From the NCBI GenBank assembly GCA_958408685.1, contig CATYLC010000005.1, positions 33,948 through 97,947 on the forward strand: a DNA stretch of 64,000 nt, read 5' to 3'. The translations under genes and the position numbers were made by a program. The DNA comes from an uncultured Collinsella sp. GTDB lineage: Bacteria > Actinomycetota > Coriobacteriia > Coriobacteriales > Coriobacteriaceae. Shown here in pieces: positions 7,972-18,602 of this stretch. Position 1 is the stretch's first letter. Each line of letters starts with the position of its first letter. The notes under the pieces were generated by a model. It was not told where the DNA came from and did not search any database. It saw only the letters and a list, made by a program, of their open reading frames with translations.

Positions 7972-10068
7972 ATGGCAGACGCTAAGGATTTCCTGTTTGA
8001 GATCGGTACGGAAGAAATGCCCTCCGCACCGCTGAACAATGCCGTCAAGCAGCTTGGCACCATGATCGCCAAGGGTCTCGACGAGGCCGGTCTGGCCCAC
8101 GGCGAGGTCCGTGTGATCTCGAGCCCGCGCCGCCTGGCTGCGCTCGTTGCCGACGTCGCCACCGCGACCGACGAGGTTCACGAGGTCAAGCGCGGCCCCG
8201 CGGCCAACATCGCCTTCGATGCCGATGGTAACGCCACCAAGGCCGCCCAGGGCTTCGCCCGCAAGTGCGGTGTGGCTGCCGAGGATCTGGTTCGTCGCGA
8301 GGACACCGACGGCCGTGAGTACGTCTTTGCCGAGAAGAACATCCCTTCCGCCCCGGCCACCCCGATCCTGACGGCCCTGTGCGAGAAGACCATCGCCGGC
8401 CTGCAGTGGCCCAACTACCGCTCCCAGCGCTGGGGCCACGAGCACGCGACGTTCGTGCGTCCTGTCCGCTGGATCTGCTGCCTTTTGGGCGAGGATGTTG
8501 TGCCCGTGTCGTTTGCTGACGTGACGAGTGGCAACATCACGCGCGGTCATCGCGTACTTGGCCCTGGCGACCATGTGGTTGCCAGCCCCGCTGTTTACGA
8601 GCAGGTGCTCGAGGACGCCGGTGTGCTTTCTGCCGAGCGTCGTCGTGAGGCCATCCTCGCCGGTATCGCCGAGGTCGAGGCTGCCCGTCCCGGCTGCCAT
8701 GTCGATACGCCCAAGAAGGTCTTTGAGGAGGTCATTAACCTCTGCGAGTGGCCGACGGTGCTCGTCGGTACCTTCGATGAGGAGTTTCTCAAGGTCCCGC
8801 ACGAGATTATCTGCGAGTCCATGCTCACCAACCAGCGCTACTTCCCGATTTATGACGGCGAGGGCAAGCTCACGCGTGAGTTCGTGGTCGTTTCCAACAG
8901 CAAGCCCGAGAATGCCGAGCGCGTGATTGACGGCAACGAGCGCGTCGTGCGCGCCCGTCTGGACGACGCCAAGTTCTTCTACGAGGAGGACCTGAAGATC
9001 TCCCTCGACGAGTTCCGCGAGCGTCTGGCCAAGGTCGCCTTCCAGGAGAAGCTCGGTAGCGTGCTCGCCAAGTCCGAGCGTATTGAGCAGCTCGCGCTCG
9101 CCATCGCCCGCGAGGCCCATCTGGGTGCCCACCTTGCCGCCGATGCCGCTCGCGCCGCTCGCCTGTGCAAGGCCGACCTGGTATCGAACGCCGTCGTTGA
9201 GTTCACGAGCCAGCAGGGCGTGATGGGCGGTTATTACGCCTCCGCGATGGGGGAGAACGACGAGGTCGCCCACGCCATTCGCGATCATTATCGTCCCCGC
9301 TTCGCCGGCGATGAGCTGCCCGAGGGCACCGCTGGCTGCATCGTGGCCTGTGCCGACAAGCTCGATACCATCGCCGGTATTTTTGCCATCGGCGAGCCCC
9401 CGACCGGCTCTTCGGACCCCTACGCGCTGCGTCGTGCCGCTATCGGCATCATCAATATCCTGCGCGACCGTCTGCCGATCGACCCCACGTCGCTTATCGA
9501 CTTCGCCCTCGAGCTCTATGGCGAGCAGGGCATTGAGTTCGACGCCGCCGAGGTCGCCCAGCAGGTTCGTGACTTCTTCCATGGCCGCCTGGTGAGCATG
9601 GCCCACGACGAAAAGATCCCGGCCGATACCGTTGCCGCCGTCTCCGCGGTGCACATCATCGCCCCGTCCGTCTTCTTCGCCCGCTGCGTCGCCCTCGACG
9701 AGGCCCGCAAGAACGACGCTGAGACGTTCGACAACCTGGCGACCGCCTATGCCCGCGCCGCGCACATCTCCAAGCCCGAGCTGGGTGCGAAGTACGACCG
9801 CAGCCTGATGGGCGAGGCCGAGCTCGCGCTTGCCGACGCCTCCGAGGCTGCTCAGACTGCTGTAGATGCCGCCCTTGCTGCCGAGGACTACCCGGCCGCA
9901 TTTGCCGCCCTCGCCGCCCTGCGTGCTCCCATTGACCGCTTCTTCGACGAGGTTATGGTCATGGACAAGGACGAGCAGCTCCGCGATAATCGCCTTAAGC
10001 TGCTCAACCGCTTCGAGGCCGTTTTCTCCGGCATCGCCAACATCGGTGAGCTTGCCCGCAAAAAGTAA
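7972..10068 (+). CDS. glyS: Glycyl-tRNA synthetase beta subunit
   Basis: Beta subunit of alpha2beta2 GlyRS, which binds tRNA. The 698-residue protein starts DFLFEIGTEEMPSAPL, typical of GlyS. Later come FVRPVRWICCLLG, the HD-like segment of the middle domain (QGVMGGYYAS), and the C-terminal anticodon-binding-like helices. The start is ATG 7972 with GAGGTGG upstream. ppsR follows 34 nt after the stop. A 922-codon open frame on the opposite strand is a codon-bias shadow. Confidence 0.98.
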   Translation: MADAKDFLFEIGTEEMPSAPLNNAVKQLGTMIAKGLDEAGLAHGEVRVISSPRRLAALVADVATATDEVHEVKRGPAANIAFDADGNATKAAQGFARKCGVAAEDLVRREDTDGREYVFAEKNIPSAPATPILTALCEKTIAGLQWPNYRSQRWGHEHATFVRPVRWICCLLGEDVVPVSFADVTSGNITRGHRVLGPGDHVVASPAVYEQVLEDAGVLSAERRREAILAGIAEVEAARPGCHVDTPKKVFEEVINLCEWPTVLVGTFDEEFLKVPHEIICESMLTNQRYFPIYDGEGKLTREFVVVSNSKPENAERVIDGNERVVRARLDDAKFFYEEDLKISLDEFRERLAKVAFQEKLGSVLAKSERIEQLALAIAREAHLGAHLAADAARAARLCKADLVSNAVVEFTSQQGVMGGYYASAMGENDEVAHAIRDHYRPRFAGDELPEGTAGCIVACADKLDTIAGIFAIGEPPTGSSDPYALRRAAIGIINILRDRLPIDPTSLIDFALELYGEQGIEFDAAEVAQQVRDFFHGRLVSMAHDEKIPADTVAAVSAVHIIAPSVFFARCVALDEARKNDAETFDNLATAYARAAHISKPELGAKYDRSLMGEAELALADASEAAQTAVDAALAAEDYPAAFAALAALRAPIDRFFDEVMVMDKDEQLRDNRLKLLNRFEAVFSGIANIGELARKK

Positions 10069-10102
10069 GCCAGCCTGCGCATAAGCGCAAAAGGAGCCCC
10101 GC

Positions 10103-10978
10103 ATGGATTGCCCGGTCACCGCTCGTCCCACCGTCATCGTTATCTCCGACTCGCTCGGTGATACCGCTTGTGAGGTGGTGCTTGCGGCGTCCGGGCAATT
10201 TGATGAAGGGGCTTTTCGCGTTTTGCGCCTGCCCAAGGTGACCTCCGTGGAGCAGGTCAAGTCATTTGTGGGGCCGCGTGTCGATGCGGACCATCGCGAT
10301 ATCGCCGTGTTCCACACCATTGTCGATCCGGCGCTTCGCGCCCGCGTGCTCGATTACCTGGGTATGCTGCATATCCGTTCGGTCGACCTGATCGGCCCGA
10401 CGCTCGCCGTGCTGTCGTCGCTCATCGGTGTGTCGCCAAAGGGCGTCGCGGGCGTGATTCACAAGACTGATGACCGCTATTTCCATCGTATCGAGGCCAT
10501 GGAGTATTTCGTCGAGCACGATGATGGACGCGGCTGCGACGACCTTTCGGGAGCCGATATCGTGCTGCTGGGCGTATCCCGCACGTCCAAGACGCCGCTG
10601 TCGATGTATTTGGCCTATCAGGGTTACAAGGTTGCCAATGTTCCGTTGGCCCATGGCATGGAGCCGCCGAAGTCGATTTACGAGGTTGACCCGATGCGCC
10701 TGTTCGGCCTGGTTTCGACCGTCGACGTTATTTCTGAGATTCGCGATAGCCGCTTGGGCGATGATTACGCCCGTGCCGTTGCCGGCTCCTATGCCGAGCC
10801 CGAGAGTGTGCGCAGCGAGCTCGAGGAAGCCCGTGCCCTCATGAAGCGCCTAGGCTGCTTTGTGGTGCGTACCGATGGCAAGGCGATCGAGGAGAGCGCC
10901 TCCGAGATCATTAGCCACTTGGAGGAAATCCAAGTAGTCCGCGCCCGCCGCGCCGCCCGCCGAGCCCAGCAAAGCTAG
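10103..10978 (+). CDS. ppsR: Pyruvate, phosphate dikinase regulatory kinase/phosphorylase
   Basis: DUF299-family bifunctional regulator that uses ADP to inactivate PPDK and phosphate to reactivate it. The 291-residue protein starts TVIVISDSLGDTACEV and has the P-loop-like LLGVSRTSKTPLSMYLA motif near residue 155. Its likely target, ppdK, lies directly downstream. The start is ATG 10103 behind AAAAGGAG. The TAG stop is shared with a REP-like hairpin. The symbol is that of the PPDK/PEPS regulator family. Confidence 0.93.
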   Translation: MDCPVTARPTVIVISDSLGDTACEVVLAASGQFDEGAFRVLRLPKVTSVEQVKSFVGPRVDADHRDIAVFHTIVDPALRARVLDYLGMLHIRSVDLIGPTLAVLSSLIGVSPKGVAGVIHKTDDRYFHRIEAMEYFVEHDDGRGCDDLSGADIVLLGVSRTSKTPLSMYLAYQGYKVANVPLAHGMEPPKSIYEVDPMRLFGLVSTVDVISEIRDSRLGDDYARAVAGSYAEPESVRSELEEARALMKRLGCFVVRTDGKAIEESASEIISHLEEIQVVRARRAARRAQQS

Positions 10979-10994
10979 CTCATTGGGGTAGCTA
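10976..10994 (+). repeat. REP-like hairpin at the ppsR stop codon
   Basis: TAGCT (10976-10980) and AGCTA (10990-10994) flank CATTGGGGT. The core CTCATTGGGG equals the start of the RAYT-element end repeat (35018-35027). The first three bases are the ppsR stop codon. Confidence 0.5.
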
Positions 10995-11114
10995 AAATGC
11001 CCGTCTATATAAGACTAGCTAAAAATAATGCACGATATTGGTAAAGCGATTTAGCAAGAAACTGGCATTTGACCTGTAAGCTTCCTGCATTGGAATCTTC
11101 ATAAGGTAACCACC

Positions 11115-11152
11115 TTTACCTACCGTTTACCGCCATATTTACCACGTTTACC
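11115..11152. repeat. Four iterated TTTACC motifs upstream of ppdK
   Basis: TTTACC begins at 11115, 11126, 11138 and 11147, with spacings of 11, 12 and 9 nt. The reverse complement GGTAAA also occurs near 11040. The rest of 10995-11274 is AT-rich and holds no coding frame. It looks like a binding array for a regulator of ppdK, though no regulator can be named. Confidence 0.4.
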
Positions 11153-11193
11153 AACCCCCGCGCCCTCTGCGCAAGCCCGCTCAATGCCCGCCG

Positions 11194-11199
11194 TATAGT
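11194..11199 (+). promoter_or_regulatory. Candidate ppdK -10 box
   Basis: CCGTATAGTACC carries TATAGT about 75 nt before the ppdK start and just downstream of the TTTACC array. No clear -35, which would fit a promoter that needs an activator. Confidence 0.35.
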
Positions 11200-11274
11200 A
11201 CCCTCACGGCTCGCATCCGGCGGGTCGATTCGTCACCACGGTCGTGCGCGAAAGTGCATGGAAGGGGAAGTATC

Positions 11275-14025
<2,751 letters not shown>

Positions 14026-14062
14026 CGTTTTGGGTTTAGACGCCTAGCGTAGCCCCCCTCAT

Positions 14063-14092
14063 GCCGTCCGTCTCATTCGTGAGGCGGGCGGC
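14063..14092 (+). terminator. Hairpin after ppdK, possible terminator
   Basis: GCCGTCCGTCTC pairs with GAGGCGGGCGGC (two G-U pairs), with loop ATTCGT. The T-rich stretch follows only after about 13 nt, so termination is uncertain. Confidence 0.4.
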
Positions 14093-14137
14093 TATCATGT
14101 GCGGGTTTTGTCTTTTTGTCTGCGTAAAAAATTGTTC

Positions 14138-14165
14138 TTGCAGCAGAAACCCGCGCGTGTATACT
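14138..14165 (+). promoter_or_regulatory. Candidate rplS promoter
   Basis: -35 TTGCAG (14138-14143), 16-nt spacer, -10 TATACT (14160-14165), giving a leader of about 65 nt. Confidence 0.55.
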
Positions 14166-14234
14166 CGAATACGTTTGTTCAACTACGTGCCGGCCAAGGT
14201 GGTACGGCACCTCTAGAAGAGTAAGGAATTGCAC

Positions 14235-14576
14235 ATGGATTACATCCGCGCAATCGAGCGTCAGCAGATCCGCGAGGACATTCCTCAGGTTCGCGTCGCC
14301 GACAACGTCAAGGTTCACTACCGCATTAAGGAAGGCGACCGCGAGCGCATCCAGGTCTTCCAGGGCGACGTCATCCGCATGGCCGGCGCCGGTGCCCGCG
14401 AGACCTTCACCGTCCGCAAGATGTCCTTCGGTGTCGGTGTTGAGCGTACCTTCCCGCTTCACAGCCCCAAGATCGCCAAGCTCGAGGTCGTTCGTCATGG
14501 TCGCGTCCGTCGCGCCAAGCTGTACTACCTCCGCGACAAGGTGGGCAAGGCTGCTCGCATCCCCGAGAAGCGCTAA
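14235..14576 (+). CDS. rplS: 50S ribosomal protein bL19
   Basis: Large-subunit protein bL19, 113 residues, beginning MDYIRAIERQQIREDIPQVR. The family motifs VHYRIKEGDRERIQVFQGDV and SFGVGVERTFPLHSP are intact, and so is the Arg/Lys-rich end. The start is ATG 14235, with TAAGGA 7 nt upstream; a TTG two codons earlier is less likely. It has its own promoter and terminator here and is separated from trmD by the lepB-glyQS-ppsR-ppdK block. Confidence 0.98.
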   Translation: MDYIRAIERQQIREDIPQVRVADNVKVHYRIKEGDRERIQVFQGDVIRMAGAGARETFTVRKMSFGVGVERTFPLHSPKIAKLEVVRHGRVRRAKLYYLRDKVGKAARIPEKR

Positions 14577-14610
14577 GAAGATCGCAGCGTCTGTCCACTC
14601 GTTTGGACAC

Positions 14611-14640
14611 AAGGGTCACCTTCGGGTGGCCCTTCTTTTT
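14611..14640 (+). terminator. Rho-independent terminator after rplS
   Basis: AAGGGTCACC-TTCG-GGTGGCCCTT followed by CTTTTT; a UUCG-type tetraloop closes the stem. Confidence 0.9.
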
Positions 14641-14669
14641 ATCTGATTTGCATGCAAGGAGGCCCCGAT

Positions 14670-15458
14670 ATGGCCAACATGACGAGCTCGGTTTCGGCTT
14701 CGCAGGTTGCCGGCGAGCTGGCGAGCGCCACGTTTGAGGAGATTCCCGCCCTCGTGGAGCATTATCGCGAGGACCCGCGTCAGCAGGTGATCAAGGCTTG
14801 TGAGCGTGCTCTTAAGCGCCATGCCAAGGAACTTGCCGAGCGCGAGCGCGTCAACGGCATGTACGAGCTGATGCGCGAGCTCGGTGGGGATGGCGTGGTC
14901 GTGGGCGTCGACGAGGTGGGTCGCGGCTCGGTGGCCGGTCCTTTGACGGTATGCGCCGTTTGCCTTCCTATGGAGCCGCGCGTCTGGGGCATCAACGATT
15001 CCAAAAAGCTCACGCCCGCGCGCCGCGAGCTGCTCTCTGTGAAGATCGCCGAGGTGGCGACGGCGATCGGTTTTTGCCATATCGCGCCTAAGGATATCGA
15101 TGAGATGGGCATGGCCCGTGCTATCCGTACCGCCGTTGCGGGCGCCGTGGCCGATACGGGGCTCGAGCCCGACTGCGTCCTCATGGATGGCAACCCCTTG
15201 GGCGCCGTTCCCAACGAGCGCGATGTGGTGAAGGGCGATGCCAAGATCGCCTGCATCGCCGCGGCGTCCATCATGGCCAAGGTCACGCGTGACGAGATGA
15301 TGGTCGAGTACGACGCCGAGTACCCCGAGTACCATCTGGCCGAGTCGAAGGGCTATGCGAGCCCCGAGCACATCGAGGCCATTCGCAAACATGGACTTTG
15401 TCCGCTGCACCGCGTGAGCTTTTGCGGAAACTTTCTGCAGACTGAGCGCCTTTTCTAG
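14670..15458 (+). CDS. rnhB: Ribonuclease HII
   Basis: Cleaves RNA in RNA-DNA hybrids and at misincorporated ribonucleotides. The 262-residue protein has the DEVGRGSVAGPL motif (catalytic Asp-Glu) near residue 82, then NDSKKLTPARREL and the later acidic residue in CVLMDGNPL. About 70 residues precede the catalytic core, as in longer Gram-positive RNase HII proteins. The start is ATG 14670, with AAGGAGG 7 nt upstream; the ATG at 14652 overlaps that ribosome-binding site and is rejected. Confidence 0.96.
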   Translation: MANMTSSVSASQVAGELASATFEEIPALVEHYREDPRQQVIKACERALKRHAKELAERERVNGMYELMRELGGDGVVVGVDEVGRGSVAGPLTVCAVCLPMEPRVWGINDSKKLTPARRELLSVKIAEVATAIGFCHIAPKDIDEMGMARAIRTAVAGAVADTGLEPDCVLMDGNPLGAVPNERDVVKGDAKIACIAAASIMAKVTRDEMMVEYDAEYPEYHLAESKGYASPEHIEAIRKHGLCPLHRVSFCGNFLQTERLF

Positions 15459-15480
15459 GTCAATTGTGGAGACAGGGACC
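15459..15480 (+). repeat. Possible degenerate REP-like remnant
   Basis: CAATTGTGGAGACAGGGACC directly after rnhB shares TGGAGACAGG (9 of 10) with the TGGGGACAGG core of the RAYT ends. Weak, single copy. Confidence 0.2.
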
Positions 15481-15507
15481 TCTGGGGTTTTATAAACCTG
15501 CTGGTAG

Positions 15508-15549
15508 CGGGCCGTATGCAACAGCATTGCTGCGTACGGCCCGTTTTTT
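15508..15549 (+). terminator. Rho-independent terminator after rnhB
   Basis: CGGGCCGTA pairs with TACGGCCCG, and the stem continues inward through a few interrupted pairs to a short loop. A run of six T follows the stem. Confidence 0.88.
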
Positions 15550-15647
15550 GTCGGCATTTGGTCAGCTTTTGGTTTGCTTCCGGTACTTACCCGCATGAAA
15601 GGTGCCCTCATCATCGGGGCAATGCAGTGTGCGGGAAAGGAGACCCC

Positions 15648-16133
15648 ATGAGTGCCGCAAGCAAAAAGAGCAAGACGCAGCAGCTCAAGGAGCGTTGGGA
15701 AAACGGCGAGCTCGACTGCGGGGCGATGACGCCCGAGTTTATCAAGGGACTCAGTCCCCGCGAGCTGGGCATGCTGGGCGAGCTGATCACCATCGACTAC
15801 TTTAACGAGCGCGGCTACACCTTGCTGGAGCAGGGTTATCGTTGCACCGAGGGCGAGGCCGATCTGGTGCTGCTCGATGAGCTCGACGATGTCGTGGTGA
15901 TGGCCGAGGTCAAGACCAGACGCGTCGCACTGGATTGCAACACGCGGGTCTTTCCCGAGGAGGCCGTGGACGCCCAAAAGCAACGCCGCTACCGCCGCAT
16001 CGCAAGCTGCTATCTTATGGAGCATTATCCGCTCAAGGCGATTCGCTTCGATGCCGTGGGTGTCACCATTCGCGGCGGGCATATCGCCGAGATCGAGCAT
16101 CAGTACAACGCGTTCGATTGGCAGGTTTCGTGA
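15648..16133 (+). CDS. YraN/UPF0102-family nuclease-like protein
   Basis: 161-residue protein with the restriction-endonuclease-like fold of the UPF0102 (YraN) family. Visible are the catalytic-type residues in GEADLVLLD, the EVKTRR motif and the downstream RRIASCYLM helix. About 45 residues, Lys/Ser-rich, precede the core. The start is ATG 15648 with GGAAAGGAG upstream. The stop overlaps the comM start (ATG within TGATG), so they are translationally coupled. The family's role is not established; its frequent linkage to comM and dprA suggests DNA metabolism. Confidence 0.85.
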   Translation: MSAASKKSKTQQLKERWENGELDCGAMTPEFIKGLSPRELGMLGELITIDYFNERGYTLLEQGYRCTEGEADLVLLDELDDVVVMAEVKTRRVALDCNTRVFPEEAVDAQKQRRYRRIASCYLMEHYPLKAIRFDAVGVTIRGGHIAEIEHQYNAFDWQVS

Positions 16134-17656
16134 TGGCGTTCGAGACGTTTGCCGTTCACGCGGCCTGCATTCGTGGCGTCGAGGCGATTCACGTCACGGT
16201 CGAGGTCTCGCTTGCCGGTGGCGTTCCGGGCATTCAGATGCTCGGTATTCCGAGTATGGAGGTGATGGAGTCACGCGGTCGTATTCGCTGCGCGATGCGC
16301 TCGGCCGGCTTTGAGATCCCACGCTCGGGCATTACGGTCAATCTGGCGCCCGGCGATATTCGCAAGACTGGAAGTGGCTTTGATCTGCCCATCGCCATCG
16401 CGGTTCTGGCGGCCGATGGTCAGATTCCCTGCGACAACCTCGATCGTTGTCTTATCGCTGGTGAGCTTGGCTTGGACGGTACGGTGCTTCCTGTCAAGGG
16501 CGAGGTAGCGTTTCAGCTATTGGCTCGCGACATGGGGCTGTCTTTTATCGCCGGCAGGTCCGACCAGCATGTGCCACTCGCGGGCGTGGATTGCGGCTTT
16601 ATCGATCATTTGTCTCAGCTTGCTCATGGTATGGGCGATGCCGCGCGGCACTACTTGGATTCCGAGGGCGTCGAGGCGACCTTTGAGCCAGAGCTCGACT
16701 ATGCCGACGTGCTGGGGCAGGAAGTCGCTAAACGCGGCATGGCGCTTGCGGCGGCAGGAGAACTCGGCTTGCTCATGATCGGGTCTCCGGGATCGGGCAA
16801 GACGATGCTCGCACGCCGTATGACCGGCATCCTACCCGAGCTTTCCGTTGAGGATCAGCAGGAGGCACTGTGCATCCATTCGGTTTTGGGTGAGAACATT
16901 GATGGCTTGTTGGCGGGGCACCGCCCCTTCCGCAGTCCCCACCACAGTATTTCGACCGCAGGCCTTATCGGCGGTGGGCGCCCGGTGCACCCGGGTGAGA
17001 TCAGCCTTGCTCATGGCGGCGTGCTCTTTTTGGACGAGCTTGCCGAGTTTCCCACTGGCGTGCTGCAGACGCTGCGTCAGCCCATCGAGCGCGGCTACGT
17101 GAGAATCGTACGCGTCGACGGGGCTTTTACCTTCCCGTCGCGCTTTCAGCTGCTGGCTGCGAGCAATCCCTGCCCCTGCGGCTTTTTGGGCGATCGCGAG
17201 GTGCCGTGTCGCTGCTCGGCGGCGATGGTCGAGCGCTATCGGTCTAAACTGCGCGGTCCTTTGGCCGACCGTATCGACATGATGATTGATGTGACCCGTC
17301 CCGACCCTCAAGTGATTATCGAGGGTGCGGAGGGCATGTCGTCGGCCGAGTTACGTGACTACGTTGTGCGCGGTCGCGCCTTTCGCGCTTGGCGCGAATC
17401 CCGCATGGACGATGCGGATGCCGAGGCCGAGGATGACGAGACACGGTCCATTGACGGCGTCGTTTCGACCTTTGAGCTCGATGATGCGGCGGAGAAGTGT
17501 GTGCTCGGCCTGTCGAAGCGCACGCATCTCACAGGGCGTGGCATCGTGCGCCTTGTTCGCATTGCGCGCACGATCGCAGATGTCGCCGAGAGCGAGCAGG
17601 TGACGCAGGACCACGTGCTCGAGGCGGCGATGTACCAGGGAAGGAGGGACCAATGA
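16133..17656 (+). CDS. comM: YifB/ComM-family Mg-chelatase-like AAA+ ATPase
   Basis: AAA+ protein of the ComM/YifB family; ComM is a helicase that promotes branch migration during natural transformation in Gram-negative species. The 507-residue protein has the Lon-like N-terminal domain (EVSLAGGVPGIQMLG), Walker A GSPGSGKTMLARR near residue 216, Walker B GVLFLDELAEF, the sensor ASNPCPCGFLGD and the C-terminal domain LSKRTHLTGRGI. The start is ATG 16133, overlapping the yraN stop. It overlaps dprA at ATGA. The window contains other competence genes (dprA, comEA, comEC). Confidence 0.9.
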   Translation: MAFETFAVHAACIRGVEAIHVTVEVSLAGGVPGIQMLGIPSMEVMESRGRIRCAMRSAGFEIPRSGITVNLAPGDIRKTGSGFDLPIAIAVLAADGQIPCDNLDRCLIAGELGLDGTVLPVKGEVAFQLLARDMGLSFIAGRSDQHVPLAGVDCGFIDHLSQLAHGMGDAARHYLDSEGVEATFEPELDYADVLGQEVAKRGMALAAAGELGLLMIGSPGSGKTMLARRMTGILPELSVEDQQEALCIHSVLGENIDGLLAGHRPFRSPHHSISTAGLIGGGRPVHPGEISLAHGGVLFLDELAEFPTGVLQTLRQPIERGYVRIVRVDGAFTFPSRFQLLAASNPCPCGFLGDREVPCRCSAAMVERYRSKLRGPLADRIDMMIDVTRPDPQVIIEGAEGMSSAELRDYVVRGRAFRAWRESRMDDADAEAEDDETRSIDGVVSTFELDDAAEKCVLGLSKRTHLTGRGIVRLVRIARTIADVAESEQVTQDHVLEAAMYQGRRDQ

Positions 17657-18588
17657 TGGTTGAGGGGACCTTCGAGCTGCATCCAGGTGACGCGTTGTAT
17701 CCCGAGACCGTTTTGGAGCTTTCTGATGTACCTCAGACGCTCTATGTGCGCGGCAACCCCGAGGCGCTTTCGACGCCCGCGCTCTCCATCATCGGTGCGC
17801 GAAAGGCCTCGCCGTATGGTCTTGCCGTGGCAGAGCTTGCGGCGAAGGTGGCGGTTGAGGCGGGAGTGACGGTAGTTTCGGGCGGTGCGGTCGGTTGTGA
17901 CCAGGCCTCGGGTTGGGCTGCGGTCAACGCCGGCGGCAAACACGTTGTGGTGCTGGGGACGGGCGCCGACGTGGTCTACCCGCGTTCGAGCGCGGGGCTG
18001 ATTACGCGCACGCTTGATACGGGTGGCGCGGTCGTGTCGATCTCTCCGTGGGGCATGGGTCCGCGCAAGTTCGCCTTTCCGCGCCGCAATCGCGTAATCG
18101 CGGCCCTGTCGCAAGCCCTCTTTGTATCCGAGGCGGGTATGCCTTCTGGGACGTTTTCCACAGCCGAGGCTGCTATGGATTTGGGGCGCGAACTTCTTGC
18201 CGTGCCGGGGTCGATCCTATCGCCCGAGTCGCGTGGCACGAATTACCTCATTGCGAACGGTGCCTGCTGCATCATCGACGAGGAATCTATCGAGATGGCT
18301 ATCTCACGCATCTACGGCACCCTGCGCTACTCGCGCCCCGATGCTCCCGGCATTGCCGACCTGAATCCAACGCAGCAGACCGTGATGCATGCGCTCATCG
18401 CCTCTCCACTCAAGGTCGACGACATTGCGGCGCTCGTCTCGCTCGATGCTGTCGGCGTACTCAAACTCTTGGGTTCGCTTGAACTCGAGGGCCTTATCGA
18501 GCGCATGATGGATGGAAGGTATGCGCCCTCCAAGTTTGCCCTTCACGCCCAGACACCCTTCGGTCACAATGGAAAACGTGTCAATTAG
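17653..18588 (+). CDS. dprA: DNA-processing protein DprA
   Basis: Loads RecA on incoming single-stranded DNA during transformation. 311 residues with an extended Rossmann fold: IIGARKASPYGLAVAELAA, then VSGGAVGCDQASGWAA, then GTGADVVYPRSSAGL and FPRRNRVIAALSQALFVSEA, all typical. A C-terminal winged-helix-like region follows (VDDIAALVSLDAVGVLKLLGSL). The start is ATG 17653, within the comM stop overlap, behind AAGGAGG. trmFO follows 14 nt later. Confidence 0.94.
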   Translation: MMVEGTFELHPGDALYPETVLELSDVPQTLYVRGNPEALSTPALSIIGARKASPYGLAVAELAAKVAVEAGVTVVSGGAVGCDQASGWAAVNAGGKHVVVLGTGADVVYPRSSAGLITRTLDTGGAVVSISPWGMGPRKFAFPRRNRVIAALSQALFVSEAGMPSGTFSTAEAAMDLGRELLAVPGSILSPESRGTNYLIANGACCIIDEESIEMAISRIYGTLRYSRPDAPGIADLNPTQQTVMHALIASPLKVDDIAALVSLDAVGVLKLLGSLELEGLIERMMDGRYAPSKFALHAQTPFGHNGKRVN

Positions 18589-18602
18589 AAAGGTGTTTGC
18601 AG

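Noticed and set aside
7552..10320. A 922-codon minus-strand open frame opposite glyS
   Set aside because: Same codon-bias effect; no ribosome-binding site or recognisable domain, and glyS is unmistakable.
11115..11152. TTTACC cluster as a CRISPR array
   Set aside because: Repeats are only 6 nt with 3-6 nt between them, and no cas gene is present in the window.
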